Shown here in pieces: positions 23,898 through 33,657 of a DNA stretch of 64,000 bases (positions are counted from its first letter, which is position 1; the number at the start of each line of letters is the position of its first letter). The stretch is taken from NCBI GenBank assembly GCA_019638775.1, contig JAHBTD010000001.1, forward strand, positions 496,001 to 560,000, read 5' to 3'. The translations under genes were made by a program, and so were the position numbers. The notes beneath the pieces were generated by a model that saw only the letters and a program-made list of their open reading frames with translations, ran no database searches and was not told where the DNA came from. Source of the stretch: Fimbriimonadaceae bacterium. Lineage in GTDB: Bacteria; Armatimonadota; Fimbriimonadia; Fimbriimonadales; Fimbriimonadaceae.

Positions 23898-24818
23898 CTA
23901 AGGACAATCCAAAGTGCCCTGCTTATACGGATCCCACTGGCTCTCCGCGCCTTTGTCTCGAAGGCTTGTCAGGACAGACATATATTCAAAACTCTTGACG
24001 CTCAGGTCAACCCGAGAAATAACGATCTGCCCATCATAACGCTTTCGCCCGTTGAGGATGGCCTCCTCGTCAGTCGGCTTGACGCCACTTGGTCGAAACA
24101 AAGATGAATTCCCAATGTTCTTCCAATACTCTGGGTAGTTTCCGGTGCACACATACCACGTCTCATAGTAATTCCCAGCAAGAGGACGCGGGTCCCGTGG
24201 GAGCACGTTGTAGTACGAAGCATCCATATACAAGAACGTATCCGACGGATCGGCAATCGCTGCCGTAGGAATTCCACCACCAGAATAAGTCGTCGCAATC
24301 GGAGAGGTGAACAGATACCAGTTCACTGCATAGGAGTTCTGTCCACCATAGCTGCGGTATTCAGGGACATCGCTCGAAACGTTCTCCTTGTCAGCGCCAA
24401 CCCATGTTCTCGGTTGTCCTGGCGAACGGAACAGCTTGTCGTACTCACCATAAGGCGCAATAAATTGGTGGAAAAACATCGCATTGCGCGCATGCCCGCC
24501 GTACCACGCTTGAGCCGCAGTCCCGTGTGTTTTGTAATCGCGCTGGTAGTCGGGATTGATACAGGCATCGCCAATGCAATCTGGGCCGTATCTCCCAGTG
24601 ACACGATACGGAAACAAAACTTCATCGTAGTCCGCCGAATAAAGCGAACTCATCATCCCCATCTGCTTAACCTGGTTTGCGCCCTTGAGCTTAAACACTG
24701 CGGCCTTGGCCTTGATAAAAACGGGGAACATAATCGCCGCTAAGATGGCAATGATTGCAATCACCACAAGCAGTTCGATTAAGGTAAACGCTCTCCTAAC
24801 TTGAACTATCCTCTCCAC
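23898..24818 (-). CDS. prepilin-like exported protein
   Basis: A 306-residue protein with a type IV-pilin-like leader ([18 protein letters not shown], cleavage before the Phe after RRA) and a globular C-terminal domain rich in Tyr, Trp and Asp. Start GTG at 24818 has GGAG eight bases upstream. Such H-x9-DG/DUF1559-related pseudopilins are abundant in Planctomycetes and Armatimonadota. Their role, surface display or type II-like export, is unclear. Monocistronic. Confidence 0.82.
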   Translation of the reverse strand: MERIVQVRRAFTLIELLVVIAIIAILAAIMFPVFIKAKAAVFKLKGANQVKQMGMMSSLYSADYDEVLFPYRVTGRYGPDCIGDACINPDYQRDYKTHGTAAQAWYGGHARNAMFFHQFIAPYGEYDKLFRSPGQPRTWVGADKENVSSDVPEYRSYGGQNSYAVNWYLFTSPIATTYSGGGIPTAAIADPSDTFLYMDASYYNVLPRDPRPLAGNYYETWYVCTGNYPEYWKNIGNSSLFRPSGVKPTDEEAILNGRKRYDGQIVISRVDLSVKSFEYMSVLTSLRDKGAESQWDPYKQGTLDCP

Positions 24819-24932
24819 CAGTAATACTCCTAGTAGGAATCATCGTCTTTTAGGACGGTTCACAACAGGGTCCCGTTCGCAAAAAGATGCTTTATTGTAC
24901 GGCAAAATTACGAGCCAAATGGCAGCCCTTTA

Positions 24933-26312
24933 TCACAGCTCCCGAGCATCAGCAAACCGCCCAGCAATCGCAGTTGCCGCCGCAGTTCGAGGGCTGACCA
25001 AGTGAGTACGTGAACTCGGACCTTGCCGCCCCTCATAAGGCCTATTGCTCGTGGAAGCGCTTCGTTGCATTGGTCGAACGATATCCCCGTTCATGCCGAG
25101 GCACATCGAGCAACCCGAGAAGTGCCACTCAAACCCGGCATCCTTAAAAACCTGATCAAGTCCCTCTGCCTCTGCCAATCCACGAACCGCTTCGCTGCCT
25201 GGGACAACCAAAGCCCGCACCCCTTCTGCAACCTTACGTCCACGCACAACATTCGCCGCTTCACGCAGGTCCTCAATCCGCGAGTTCGTACAAGACCCGA
25301 TAAAGACCACGTTCACCGGTATCTCCTTCATCGGTGTCCCCGGCTTCAACCCCATATACATCTGTGCGCGCGACTCTGTCTTGTCCGCTGGCTCAGGAAC
25401 GCTGCCACTAATATCCACTGTCATCGCCGGTGTTGTTCCCCAGGAAACCTGGGGCTCAAGATTGCCGACATCGAGGGTCACATGTCGATCAAATTCACCT
25501 GGATCATCAGTCTTCAACCCCTTCGCATCGGCAGCCATCCGTTCAAAGTCAGCGCCTTTGGGCGCATATGGCTTATCGCCATCCGCGACGTATGCCAGCG
25601 TCACATCGTCGGGAGCAACCAACCCAGCTCGAGCCCCCATCTCAATCGACATATTGCAGATCGTCATTCGCCCGCTCATCGAGAGTTTCCGAATCGCCTC
25701 GCCAAAGTACTCCGCCACAAACCCTGTGCCCCCACCAGCCCCAATCTTGCGGATAATCGCCAGGATCACATCCTTCGCCCCCACCCCTTCGGGCAGCTCG
25801 CCGCGAACTTCAATCCCGAGGGATTTGGCTTTGCCGGGCGTACGCAGGGTTTGCGTCGCCAAAACATGCTCCACCTCAGTGGTGCCGATCCCAAATGCCA
25901 ACGCACCAAAAGCGCCGTGCGTCGAGGTATGGCTATCACCACAAACGATCGTGAGTCCAGGCAGGGTAATGCCAAGCTGCGGACCAATAACGTGGACGAT
26001 GCCCTGATTCGCGTCGTGATAGCCGAACAGCGGCACCCCAAACTCGTCGCAATTCCTCTTTAGCGCCGCTAACTGCTTTCCGCTTAACGTGCTTTCATCA
26101 ATCTCTCGACCGTCAGTTGGAACGTTGTGATCCACTGTCGCAAAGGTAAGGTCGGGCCTGCGAACGGGTCTCCCAAACTGCCGCAACCCATCGAAAGCTT
26201 GAGGTGAAGTCACTTCATGAACAAGGTGTCGGTCGATATAGAGCAGCTGGCCTCCACCCGGAAGGTCAGACACGACATGGCGATCCCAAACTTTGTCAAA
26301 AAGCGTCGGCAT
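24933..26312 (-). CDS. leuC: 3-isopropylmalate dehydratase large subunit
   Basis: A 459-residue aconitase-family enzyme for leucine biosynthesis. Markers are [41 protein letters not shown] (here [15 protein letters not shown]), and the 4Fe-4S cysteines in [10 protein letters not shown] and [13 protein letters not shown]. The ATG at 26312 gives the usual [14 protein letters not shown] start; longer frames are discounted. The small subunit leuD is not adjacent, so it must be encoded elsewhere. The upstream intergenic region is shared with the divergent 26407 gene. Confidence 0.95.
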   Translation of the reverse strand: MPTLFDKVWDRHVVSDLPGGGQLLYIDRHLVHEVTSPQAFDGLRQFGRPVRRPDLTFATVDHNVPTDGREIDESTLSGKQLAALKRNCDEFGVPLFGYHDANQGIVHVIGPQLGITLPGLTIVCGDSHTSTHGAFGALAFGIGTTEVEHVLATQTLRTPGKAKSLGIEVRGELPEGVGAKDVILAIIRKIGAGGGTGFVAEYFGEAIRKLSMSGRMTICNMSIEMGARAGLVAPDDVTLAYVADGDKPYAPKGADFERMAADAKGLKTDDPGEFDRHVTLDVGNLEPQVSWGTTPAMTVDISGSVPEPADKTESRAQMYMGLKPGTPMKEIPVNVVFIGSCTNSRIEDLREAANVVRGRKVAEGVRALVVPGSEAVRGLAEAEGLDQVFKDAGFEWHFSGCSMCLGMNGDIVRPMQRSASTSNRPYEGRQGPSSRTHLVSPRTAAATAIAGRFADAREL

Positions 26313-26406
26313 GAACCTTATTATGAGCCAACCGTCAGGTTCCTTTTTTGCCGCAACTGTGATACTTTGAGAGTGACGGTCCGCCAAGACTGTCGGGGAG
26401 GCAAAT

Positions 26407-26877
26407 ATGGCATTAGATAGCGATTGCCAATGGCTTGGCAAATTTCCCTGTAATTACGACGATTACTTCAAGGGCGAGTTCAACGAGGTGCCTGAACACA
26501 AGACATGGTACACAGGCCGTGTGCTTAAATCCGGGTCCGTGCTCTACGTCGGCACCAAACCAGACCCGGAGTGGTGGAAACTCGGTCCACCCCAAGGAAC
26601 GAACGGGCGACCAGGACCCTTCCTGACAACGTCACTCGATCGGGCAAAAGCCCTCGGCGGCGTGGTGCTCGCCTACACAGTGGAGTGGGACCTTGAAATC
26701 GTTTTTACGGGAAAAGCTGGAGGGTTCGAGCTACAGGAGGACGTCTTCAACGCCGGTTTTGAAGCCTATTACAGCTGCAAAGAGTGTGAAATGTCGATGG
26801 TCAACAGCATCGTCGGTGATTACCTCGATTGGGAAAACGTCAAAGTCGTCGCCACCGACAAACTGGCAGCAAACTAA
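26407..26877 (+). CDS. hypothetical protein, weakly ADP-ribosyltransferase-like
   Basis: A 156-residue soluble acidic protein starting [11 protein letters not shown], with GGGAGG shortly upstream (GGGGAGGCAAAT before ATG). [30 protein letters not shown] and the near-terminal [10 protein letters not shown] resemble, in order, the R, S-T-S and E positions of ADP-ribosyltransferase folds. The acidic catalytic motif is not convincing. Divergent from leuC and convergent with the CNNM gene. The function is unknown. Confidence 0.6.
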   Translation: MALDSDCQWLGKFPCNYDDYFKGEFNEVPEHKTWYTGRVLKSGSVLYVGTKPDPEWWKLGPPQGTNGRPGPFLTTSLDRAKALGGVVLAYTVEWDLEIVFTGKAGGFELQEDVFNAGFEAYYSCKECEMSMVNSIVGDYLDWENVKVVATDKLAAN

Positions 26878-26881
26878 ACAG

Positions 26882-28204
26882 CTACCGGGGACGGCTTGCA
26901 ACCTTCTCGGCAACTTCACGAGTTGGGTGCAGGCCGACCCGCGTAATCCGCTTTCGCGTCATGTTCTCAACCCTGAGCAAACCAAGCGGCGTCTCAACAT
27001 GGTCGCCCGGTCGGGGTATCCGATCTAAACTCGTCACGATGATATTTGCCAGTGTATCGGTCGAAGGCTCTTCCGGCAACTCAACACCAAGAAAATAGAC
27101 AAGCTCATCAAAGCGTATCTCCGCCCGCGCAGAGATACGTCCGCTCGCATGGACTTCAATAGTAGGGCGATCACTTTCTAACGAATCTTCAAGGTCCCCA
27201 AAGACTTCCTCGACAACGTCCTCCAAGGTAATCATCCCACTCGTTCCACCGTACTCGTCCAAAACGATCACAATCTGCGACTTCGACTCCCTCATCGTCT
27301 GAACAAGCCGATCAAGCGTCAAGTTCTCCGGCACCATCACCGCTGGTCGCAAGATCTTCTCAAGGTCAAACGCTGGATCGTTAAACTTCTTCATAATGTC
27401 GTGCAGGTACGCCACACCCAACACCTCATCGACATCTCCCCGACAAACGGGAATCCGGTTGTGCGGAATCTCCGAAAGCTCTCTGATTAACTCCTCCTTG
27501 TCCAGGCTAACCTCAAGCCAACCGATATCCATGCGATGAATCATGATGTCCCTCGCCATCAATTGATCCAGCTTGATGGTTCTCGAAACCATCTCCGCAT
27601 GTGCCTTCTCAAGAGTGCCCCCCAAGGCGCCCGCCCGGATCATCATGATGAGCTCCTCTTTCTCAGTCGCATCCCTCACAACGTCGTCAGTGCGAATCCC
27701 TATCGCGCGTAAGAGCACAGCTGCTGAACGATCGACAAGCCACGCCAAAGGCAACAGCAGCACTCGGAAGAGCTGCAAAGGTCGAATAAGAAAAACCGCA
27801 AGCGCGTCCGCAAACCGAAGGCTCAGATACTTCGGAATGAGCTCGCCAAGCACAACGAGAAAGAAAGTGATGAGAACGAAAGAAAAGACCGTAACTCCCG
27901 CACGGGCGATCCCTGTCTCAGGCACAGGAATGGCGTGCGACAGCATACGATGAACGTACGGCTCCGAAAGCGAACCGACCAAGATCCCAATGATCGTAAT
28001 GCCGACCTGAATCGAGGCAACGTTCGACTGCATGTTGTCCAAAGCATGCAGAACAAGCTTGGCGTTTTTGCTTCCCTTTCTCGCCCGTGCCTCAATCCGA
28101 CTGCGACGGACGCTGACAAGCGCGTACTCGGTCGCCACAAAGAACGCGCTGCCGATAATGAGGAGGATAGTGACGATAATCTGTATCGCCGGGTTGTCTT
28201 CCAT
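26882..28204 (-). CDS. CNNM/CorC-type membrane transporter (hemolysin family)
   Basis: A 440-residue protein. Residues 1-175 form a DUF21 domain with about four helices (FFVATEYALVSVRRSR, VVLGELIPKYLSLR). A tandem CBS pair follows (RDIMIHRMDIGWLEV; VIVLDEYGGTSGMITLEDVVEEVFG), and residues about 360-435 are a CorC-HlyC domain. The family exports Mg2+ or Na+ or regulates magnesium. It is monocistronic, with the promoter presumably in the 193-bp gap (28205-28397) before the divergent dapA. Confidence 0.9.
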   Translation of the reverse strand: MEDNPAIQIIVTILLIIGSAFFVATEYALVSVRRSRIEARARKGSKNAKLVLHALDNMQSNVASIQVGITIIGILVGSLSEPYVHRMLSHAIPVPETGIARAGVTVFSFVLITFFLVVLGELIPKYLSLRFADALAVFLIRPLQLFRVLLLPLAWLVDRSAAVLLRAIGIRTDDVVRDATEKEELIMMIRAGALGGTLEKAHAEMVSRTIKLDQLMARDIMIHRMDIGWLEVSLDKEELIRELSEIPHNRIPVCRGDVDEVLGVAYLHDIMKKFNDPAFDLEKILRPAVMVPENLTLDRLVQTMRESKSQIVIVLDEYGGTSGMITLEDVVEEVFGDLEDSLESDRPTIEVHASGRISARAEIRFDELVYFLGVELPEEPSTDTLANIIVTSLDRIPRPGDHVETPLGLLRVENMTRKRITRVGLHPTREVAEKVASRPR

Positions 28205-28397
28205 TCGCGCTTATTGTATCAAAGACTCACGCCTCCCCGTGCAATTTGACCATTTCTCCCTAAACACCATCCTGTCCCAAGCCCCTTGCACACGTCCCGC
28301 TCCAAGCTCCTGCTGCTAGCTGCAAGCTCCCCGCTTATGTCTTGCGTTCTTTGCGACAAACCCTTTTCTCGCAACACCCAACGTCATAATCAATCTC

Positions 28398-29282
28398 ATG
28401 GTCCACCCCGGCGTCTACCCCGCAGCCGTCACACCATTCGACGACAAAGGCCGAATCGACAGACCGTCCGTAGCGAGGCTTCTCGCATGGTTCGAAACAG
28501 CGGGCTGCACCGGCGTTGTCCTTGCCGGAACAAATGGCGAAGGGCCATCGCTTACCACACCCGAAAAGCGCGATCTTTTATCGGACGCCAGCCCACTCAA
28601 GGGCAAGCTCGACCTCATCCTCGGCATCGCAACGTGCAGCCTCAACGAAGCAATCTGGTCCTGCAAACAAGCGCACGAATCAGGTGCCGTTGCCGCCCTC
28701 GTGATGCCCCCTTTCTATTTCAAAGAACCCCTTGAAAAAATTCAAGATTGGTTCACAGAGCTCCTTGATCGCTCTCCTCTCCCAATCCTCGTCTACAACT
28801 TCCCGCAACGAACCGGCATAACCCTCACCGCCGAATTCATGGCAGAAGCCTCAGCTCACGAAAACTGCGCTGGCCTAAAAGACAGCAGCGGAAACCGAGA
28901 AAACCTGCAAACCTTTCGAGAAGCAGTCAAAAGACAGGACCAAGTTCTATTCGTCGGCGATGAAACTTTGCTCATAGAGGCCCTTCAAACGGGTTGGAGT
29001 GGAACCATCAGCGGTGCCACAAACAGCATCCCCCATTGGATCGTCGAAATCGTCAAACAATACTTAGCCGGTGACCGCGAATCGGCTGAAGCTAAGTTTC
29101 AGTTGACTTTGCCCGTCATCGAAGCTCTCCGCAAATCCCCCCAGCCCGCAACCCACAAAGGCATCCTTCACCGCCAAGATGTTCTGTCGACCCCCTTACT
29201 CCGACTTCCCCTCACCCAAGCCGACGGCGCAGCCGTAACCCAAGTTACCGACCTCATCAAAAGTCTTACGCCTACCATATAG
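28398..29282 (+). CDS. dihydrodipicolinate synthase family protein
   Basis: A 294-residue class I aldolase. It shows GTNGEGPSLT (usual GTTGES), the Tyr of LVYNFPQRTGI and the Schiff-base Lys of AGLKDSSGN, and is the usual length. It may be DapA (lysine and peptidoglycan synthesis) or a related N-acetylneuraminate lyase/KDG aldolase-type enzyme; GTNGE instead of GTTGE leaves this open. First gene of a long plus-strand cluster. Confidence 0.85.
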   Translation: MVHPGVYPAAVTPFDDKGRIDRPSVARLLAWFETAGCTGVVLAGTNGEGPSLTTPEKRDLLSDASPLKGKLDLILGIATCSLNEAIWSCKQAHESGAVAALVMPPFYFKEPLEKIQDWFTELLDRSPLPILVYNFPQRTGITLTAEFMAEASAHENCAGLKDSSGNRENLQTFREAVKRQDQVLFVGDETLLIEALQTGWSGTISGATNSIPHWIVEIVKQYLAGDRESAEAKFQLTLPVIEALRKSPQPATHKGILHRQDVLSTPLLRLPLTQADGAAVTQVTDLIKSLTPTI

Positions 29283-29338
29283 CGCCACCTACCCACCTAC
29301 CCAGCCACTATCCCACGCCTTCTGGTAGAACCTCACTA

Positions 29339-29938
29339 ATGCCGCTCGTCATTCCTGTCGCCCACGATTTCACCTGCGGGTGGTGCTGGGTTGGGTTCTT
29401 CCAGGTCCTCAAACTCCGAAAAGAATTCGACATCGAATTTGACTGGCGCGGCTACGAACTCTATCCTGAAGCTTTGGAACTCCCTGGGCCCTCCGCGCCA
29501 CGCCCCATCGAGTACCCAGAACGCCCCAAAACCCCTTCACGAATGGCCCTTGCTTATGCGGCCCAGGATATGGACCCTCCAACTAACTATCACCCACTGA
29601 TCCGGACACACAACGCCCACGAGGCCGTGGAATTCGCCAAAACAGAAGGTACACAGAACGAACTGGTAGAGCGTCTTTACTATGCCTACTGGACCGAAGC
29701 CACAAACATCAACGACCTTCCTACACTTTTGAGACTCGCCGAAGGAATCGTTACAAACATCCCGGAACTTGAGTCCTCAGTCAAAGAACAACGATTTCAG
29801 GAGAGCATCATCGGATACGACGAACCGGCTTACGCAACAGGCGTGTACAACATCCCCACGTTCTGGATCGGAGGAGAGCGATACTCGGAGCAACCCTATC
29901 GAGTCATCGCGAACGCACTCAGAAAGGAGTTGGGCTAA
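29339..29938 (+). CDS. DsbA family oxidoreductase, FrnE-like
   Basis: A 199-residue thioredoxin-fold protein with C-G-W-C near the N-terminus (FTCGWCWVGFFQ), the helical insertion, and the cis-proline loop NIPTFWIGG. No signal peptide is seen, so a cytoplasmic FrnE-type dithiol oxidase or isomerase fits. The stop is directly followed by the next gene's ATG (TAAATG). Confidence 0.85.
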   Translation: MPLVIPVAHDFTCGWCWVGFFQVLKLRKEFDIEFDWRGYELYPEALELPGPSAPRPIEYPERPKTPSRMALAYAAQDMDPPTNYHPLIRTHNAHEAVEFAKTEGTQNELVERLYYAYWTEATNINDLPTLLRLAEGIVTNIPELESSVKEQRFQESIIGYDEPAYATGVYNIPTFWIGGERYSEQPYRVIANALRKELG

Positions 29939-30616
29939 ATGGCTGACCTCCCAAATCTCTACGAAGGGCTGGAGTTCCCTCCAGCTCCACCCGAGCGTCC
30001 ATACGTTTTTATGAACATGGTCACCACGATCGACGGCAAGATCGTGACCGGTTCTCGCGAAGACTCTGTCGAGGATCTCGGAACAGACATGGACCATCGA
30101 ATGATGCGAGTTATCGAACACGCAGCCGATGCCGTCATGATCGGTGCCGCGACCCTGCGCGCAAACTCCAAAATGTCCTATGCCAAGCACTTGTACCGAA
30201 TCGTCGTTACACGCTCAATGGACATTGATCTCAATTGTCGCTTTTTTACAGAAGCGCCAGAAAAATCCATCATTATCTGCCCGCCCTCTACCATCGTGCC
30301 TGCGGAAAAAGGCATCTCGGTCGTAAGACTTGAAGACCCCAAAGATTGGCACGCCTCGCTGAGAACTCTAAGGAACGAATTTAAGATTGAAAAGCTGCTC
30401 TGCGAAGGCGGCAGTGAACTTAACGCCCAACTGCTGAGGCTCGATCTTGCCGACGAACTCTTCCTCACCCTCGCTCCAAAAATCAAACTCGGCCGAGACC
30501 TGCCAAACTACGCAGGCGGAGAACCTCTGCCAAGATCGGAACTCCTCAACTTCGAAATTCAATCCGTTCAACAGTTTGAAAACGAAGTCTTCATTCGTTA
30601 CCGCCGCCCGCGATAG
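29939..30616 (+). CDS. RibD C-terminal/dihydrofolate-reductase-like protein
   Basis: A 225-residue reductase of the RibD C-terminal family. NMVTTIDGKIVTGSR is the N-terminal strand and loop, ADAVMIGAATLRANS the NADPH-binding segment, and LLCEGGSELNAQLL the typical GG motif. Such stand-alone proteins reduce pyrimidine or related substrates, with a possible role in riboflavin synthesis. The deaminase domain is missing. Confidence 0.82.
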   Translation: MADLPNLYEGLEFPPAPPERPYVFMNMVTTIDGKIVTGSREDSVEDLGTDMDHRMMRVIEHAADAVMIGAATLRANSKMSYAKHLYRIVVTRSMDIDLNCRFFTEAPEKSIIICPPSTIVPAEKGISVVRLEDPKDWHASLRTLRNEFKIEKLLCEGGSELNAQLLRLDLADELFLTLAPKIKLGRDLPNYAGGEPLPRSELLNFEIQSVQQFENEVFIRYRRPR

Positions 30617-30622
30617 GGAAAG

Positions 30623-31810
30623 ATGAATCTCTCAGGAACGCACAAAAAAGAGAGGAAACGACGACATACCCTGCGTCCGCTGCGCCCGATTGTCTACTTA
30701 TCGCGAAACGCGAGTAAATCCCTTCCCCTCATGGGAGTCATCGTTCTCGCGGTAATGCTCATCAGCGGCATCGTCTCGATGATGAATTCAATCCCCTATT
30801 CAATTCGGACCATCTACTCCTACTCCAAGTCCATGGTTGGGGTCTCGCCTCGCGGTGATGTCGCCGCAACCCCCGTCATCGAAGAGACACTCAAGAAAGA
30901 ATCCCCATACGAGCTCGACCGAGTTTTTACATGCCGGGTGACCGGAGCCGTTGTAAACAGCATCGTGGGCAAGTGGCCCTTCGTCGTGCTAGGAATGGCG
31001 CCCGACGACGCCAAGTACTACCTTGATCGACTCAACGTTCAATCGCTTCAAGGGCGGATGCCAGCCCCAGGAGCCCCCGAGGTTCTAATCAGCGAGCCTG
31101 TTGCACGCAACCTCAAAATCAAGATCGGCCAAGAACTCCTTGGTCCAACAAAGGCGGACTTCTATTCCCCAAAAAGCGTCAAGGTTGTCGGCATCGCCGA
31201 AACTGACAAGTGGGTCATGCTCAGCGACATCGAGTATCAGAGGCAAAATCACTTCCCGCCCATCGACAATGTCATCGCAATGACAAAGGACCCCGCCGAG
31301 ATCGACGCCCTCGGACGATGGAGCGAAGAACGGTTCAAAGGCCAACGAGCCGCGGTCTTCTCCTACCACATCCTCGAACGCGACACAAACGACAACTTCG
31401 GCACTCTCTACCGAGTTCTCGATGTCGTCATAGGCACGCTTGTGCTCGTGATTACCGTTATGATGGGGATGCTCATCAATATCTACACCGGGCAGCGAAT
31501 CGTCGAATTTGGGCTTCTCCAAGCCATTGGCTACACAAAACGCCAACTCATCGCAAGAGTAATGAAGGAAACAATCTTGGTGCTCGCCGCAGGATGGGTG
31601 CTTGGGGTAGCCGCATCCTTCGTCCTCCTCAGCATAGTCGAGCAAAAGCTCTTCGTTCCAAACGCCTATTTCATCAGTACGGCCGACCCGATTGCCTACG
31701 CATACACGATCCCCGTGCCCCTTGCCATCATGATCGTTGGCGTTGCAACGGTCATCCTGCGCTTCCGGCAATTCGATCCTGTCACCATCGTCGAAAGGAG
31801 ACTCGTATGA
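30623..31810 (+). CDS. ABC transporter permease, FtsX/MacB type
   Basis: A 395-residue permease. One N-terminal helix (LMGVIVLAVMLISGIVSMM), an extracytoplasmic domain of about 200 residues, then three C-terminal helices with the FtsX motif (RIVEFGLLQAIGYTKRQLIARV). It works with the ATPase encoded next (ATGA overlap) as a MacB- or LolCD-like exporter of lipoproteins, peptides or drugs. The substrate is unknown. Confidence 0.88.
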   Translation: MNLSGTHKKERKRRHTLRPLRPIVYLSRNASKSLPLMGVIVLAVMLISGIVSMMNSIPYSIRTIYSYSKSMVGVSPRGDVAATPVIEETLKKESPYELDRVFTCRVTGAVVNSIVGKWPFVVLGMAPDDAKYYLDRLNVQSLQGRMPAPGAPEVLISEPVARNLKIKIGQELLGPTKADFYSPKSVKVVGIAETDKWVMLSDIEYQRQNHFPPIDNVIAMTKDPAEIDALGRWSEERFKGQRAAVFSYHILERDTNDNFGTLYRVLDVVIGTLVLVITVMMGMLINIYTGQRIVEFGLLQAIGYTKRQLIARVMKETILVLAAGWVLGVAASFVLLSIVEQKLFVPNAYFISTADPIAYAYTIPVPLAIMIVGVATVILRFRQFDPVTIVERRLV

Positions 31811-32466
31811 TCCGCGCCGAAAGCGCATCTCTTGTTTACAGCGATCATGACAAAGTCGTGCATGCTTGCCGAGAGATCGACCTCACCATCGGCAGCGCAG
31901 AATTTACTGGCATCCTCGGCCCATCAGGATCAGGCAAGTCTTCGCTGCTGTATATCCTTAGCGGACTTAAAGTTCCTACCGAAGGAAGGATCTCATACGA
32001 CGGGCAAGACCTAAACACCCTCTCCGATGAGGAGCGAAGTCACCTTCGCCTCCGCAACTTCGGATTCATATTCCAGCAGCCTTACCTCCTCGGATATCTC
32101 ACCGCCATAGAAAATGTGCTTCTCGCGACCCAAGTGCAAAACCCACTTCAGCACGCCGAAGACCTCCTTGCAAAACTTGGCCTTCAAGACAAGATGAAGA
32201 GTCTCCCTCACGAACTATCCGGCGGCGAACGCCAACGGGTTTGTGTAGCCCGCGCCCTCATAGGTAACCCTCGTGCGATCTTCGCCGACGAACCGACGGC
32301 ATCACTCGATCACGCAAATGGCCTCCAAGTCGTCGAATTGCTTAATGAGCATCGAGGAACCGGCTCCCTCATCATGGTCACGCATGACCCAACCATGCTC
32401 GAAAAGGCAAACCGAGTTCTCCAGATCATAGAAGGAAGGGTCGAAGAGACTCAGGCTGTTCGCTAG
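31807..32466 (+). CDS. ABC transporter ATP-binding protein (MacB/LolD type)
   Basis: A 219-residue ATPase with Walker A GPSGSGKSS, the LSGGERQRVCVARAL signature, Walker B AIFADEPTASLD and H-loop MVTHDP. The ATG at 31807 overlaps the permease stop, so the two are coupled. It powers the FtsX-type permease. Confidence 0.93.
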   Translation: MIRAESASLVYSDHDKVVHACREIDLTIGSAEFTGILGPSGSGKSSLLYILSGLKVPTEGRISYDGQDLNTLSDEERSHLRLRNFGFIFQQPYLLGYLTAIENVLLATQVQNPLQHAEDLLAKLGLQDKMKSLPHELSGGERQRVCVARALIGNPRAIFADEPTASLDHANGLQVVELLNEHRGTGSLIMVTHDPTMLEKANRVLQIIEGRVEETQAVR

Positions 32467-32485
32467 GCAACGGTAGAATCTCCCA

Positions 32486-33238
32486 ATGTCGCCCCGGCTC
32501 ATCTTCGCCCTGGAAACCGTATATAGAGCCGGCAAGTTCACGCTAGCCCACTTCAATGCCAACACCAAAGTCGAACTAAAGGCCGACGATTCACCCGTAA
32601 CCGTCGCCGACAGAGGCGCCGAACGCATCATCCGAGAGGCCATAGAACGCGAATATCCCGGCGAATCCATCCTCGGCGAAGAAGAAGGGTTCACCGAAGG
32701 CACGAACGGGAGATGGGTGTTGGACCCCATAGACGGTACAAAGTCATTCGTCTGTGGTGTATCTCTGTTCGCCACCCTCCTCGCCTACGAAGACGAGCAA
32801 GGTGGCCAACTCGGCGTTTGTTACTTTCCTGCCCTCGAGGAGGTCGTTTATGCCGAGCGTGGTCATGGGACATTCTGGAACGGGAAACAATGCCGGGTCT
32901 CTGCGCACCCCACCGTCAAGAATGCGACACTATCCTGTGGAAGCCACTCAAGCATGGCAAAACAAGGCCACATGTCATCCCTTCTCAAACTCGCCGAACA
33001 AACGCAAGCCACCCGCACATGGAGCGATGCATACGGGCATGCCCTCGTTGCAACTGGAAGGATTGAAGCCATGATCGACCCCATCGTCTCACATTGGGAT
33101 ATCGCAGCGATGGCAATCATCGTCCGAGAAGCAGGTGGACGTTTTACAACAATGGACGGCGGCGAAGCGCTGGGCAACGAAGCATTAAGCTCAAACGGAC
33201 TCTTCCACCAGGAACTCGTGGAGGCATTTAGTCGTTGA
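32486..33238 (+). CDS. hisN: inositol monophosphatase family, probable histidinol phosphatase
   Basis: A 250-residue Mg2+-dependent phosphatase. The metal site residues are in ILGEEEGF, WVLDPIDGTKSFVCG and SHWDIAAMAIIVREAGG. DPIDGTKSF with a following CG is characteristic of the HisN branch (histidinol phosphatase), which also hydrolyses inositol phosphates. No other his genes are near. Its stop overlaps the ruvX start. Confidence 0.82.
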   Translation: MSPRLIFALETVYRAGKFTLAHFNANTKVELKADDSPVTVADRGAERIIREAIEREYPGESILGEEEGFTEGTNGRWVLDPIDGTKSFVCGVSLFATLLAYEDEQGGQLGVCYFPALEEVVYAERGHGTFWNGKQCRVSAHPTVKNATLSCGSHSSMAKQGHMSSLLKLAEQTQATRTWSDAYGHALVATGRIEAMIDPIVSHWDIAAMAIIVREAGGRFTTMDGGEALGNEALSSNGLFHQELVEAFSR

Positions 33239-33657
33239 GGGTCCTTGGAATCGACTTTGGCTCAAAGAGGATCGGCATTGCTATCGGAGAGTCCGATCAC
33301 CAAGTAGCGACCGCTCGGAAGCCTATTGAGGCCTCAGGGACTTTGCGAAAAGACGCCGAGGCAATCTCCCAACTTGCGAGGACTGAACAGGTAGATCGAC
33401 TCATTCTCGGCATTCCCCTCAACCCCGATGGCGAGGATCGAATGGCACGGGTGTGCGGCAAGCTTGGCGAAATCCTTCGCGAACTTGGATGGACAGTGGA
33501 AACCGTAGACGAATCGTTCACCAGCGTCCTGGCAGAGTCCGACTTGGCAGAGCTTGGCCTAAAGGCCAGTGAACGCAGGAAGCAGCGAGACGGCGAAGCC
33601 GCAGTTAGAATCTTGGAGAGGTACTGGCATGGCGAAAAAGAAACCCAGCAGACTTAA
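33235..33657 (+). CDS. ruvX: RuvX/YqgF family putative pre-16S rRNA nuclease
   Basis: A 140-residue RNase H-fold protein with GIDFGSKRIGIAIG at the N-terminus, LILGIPLNPDG in the middle and VDESFTS and the final D (KQRDGEAAVRIL) completing the active site. It matures 16S rRNA. It starts with TTG overlapping the hisN stop (TTGA) and overlaps mltG by 29 bp. Confidence 0.9.
   Translation: MRVLGIDFGSKRIGIAIGESDHQVATARKPIEASGTLRKDAEAISQLARTEQVDRLILGIPLNPDGEDRMARVCGKLGEILRELGWTVETVDESFTSVLAESDLAELGLKASERRKQRDGEAAVRILERYWHGEKETQQT

Noticed and set aside
24933-26441. Longer leuC start at 26441
   Set aside because: The extension has no family similarity, while [14 protein letters not shown] at 26312 is the usual LeuC N-terminus.
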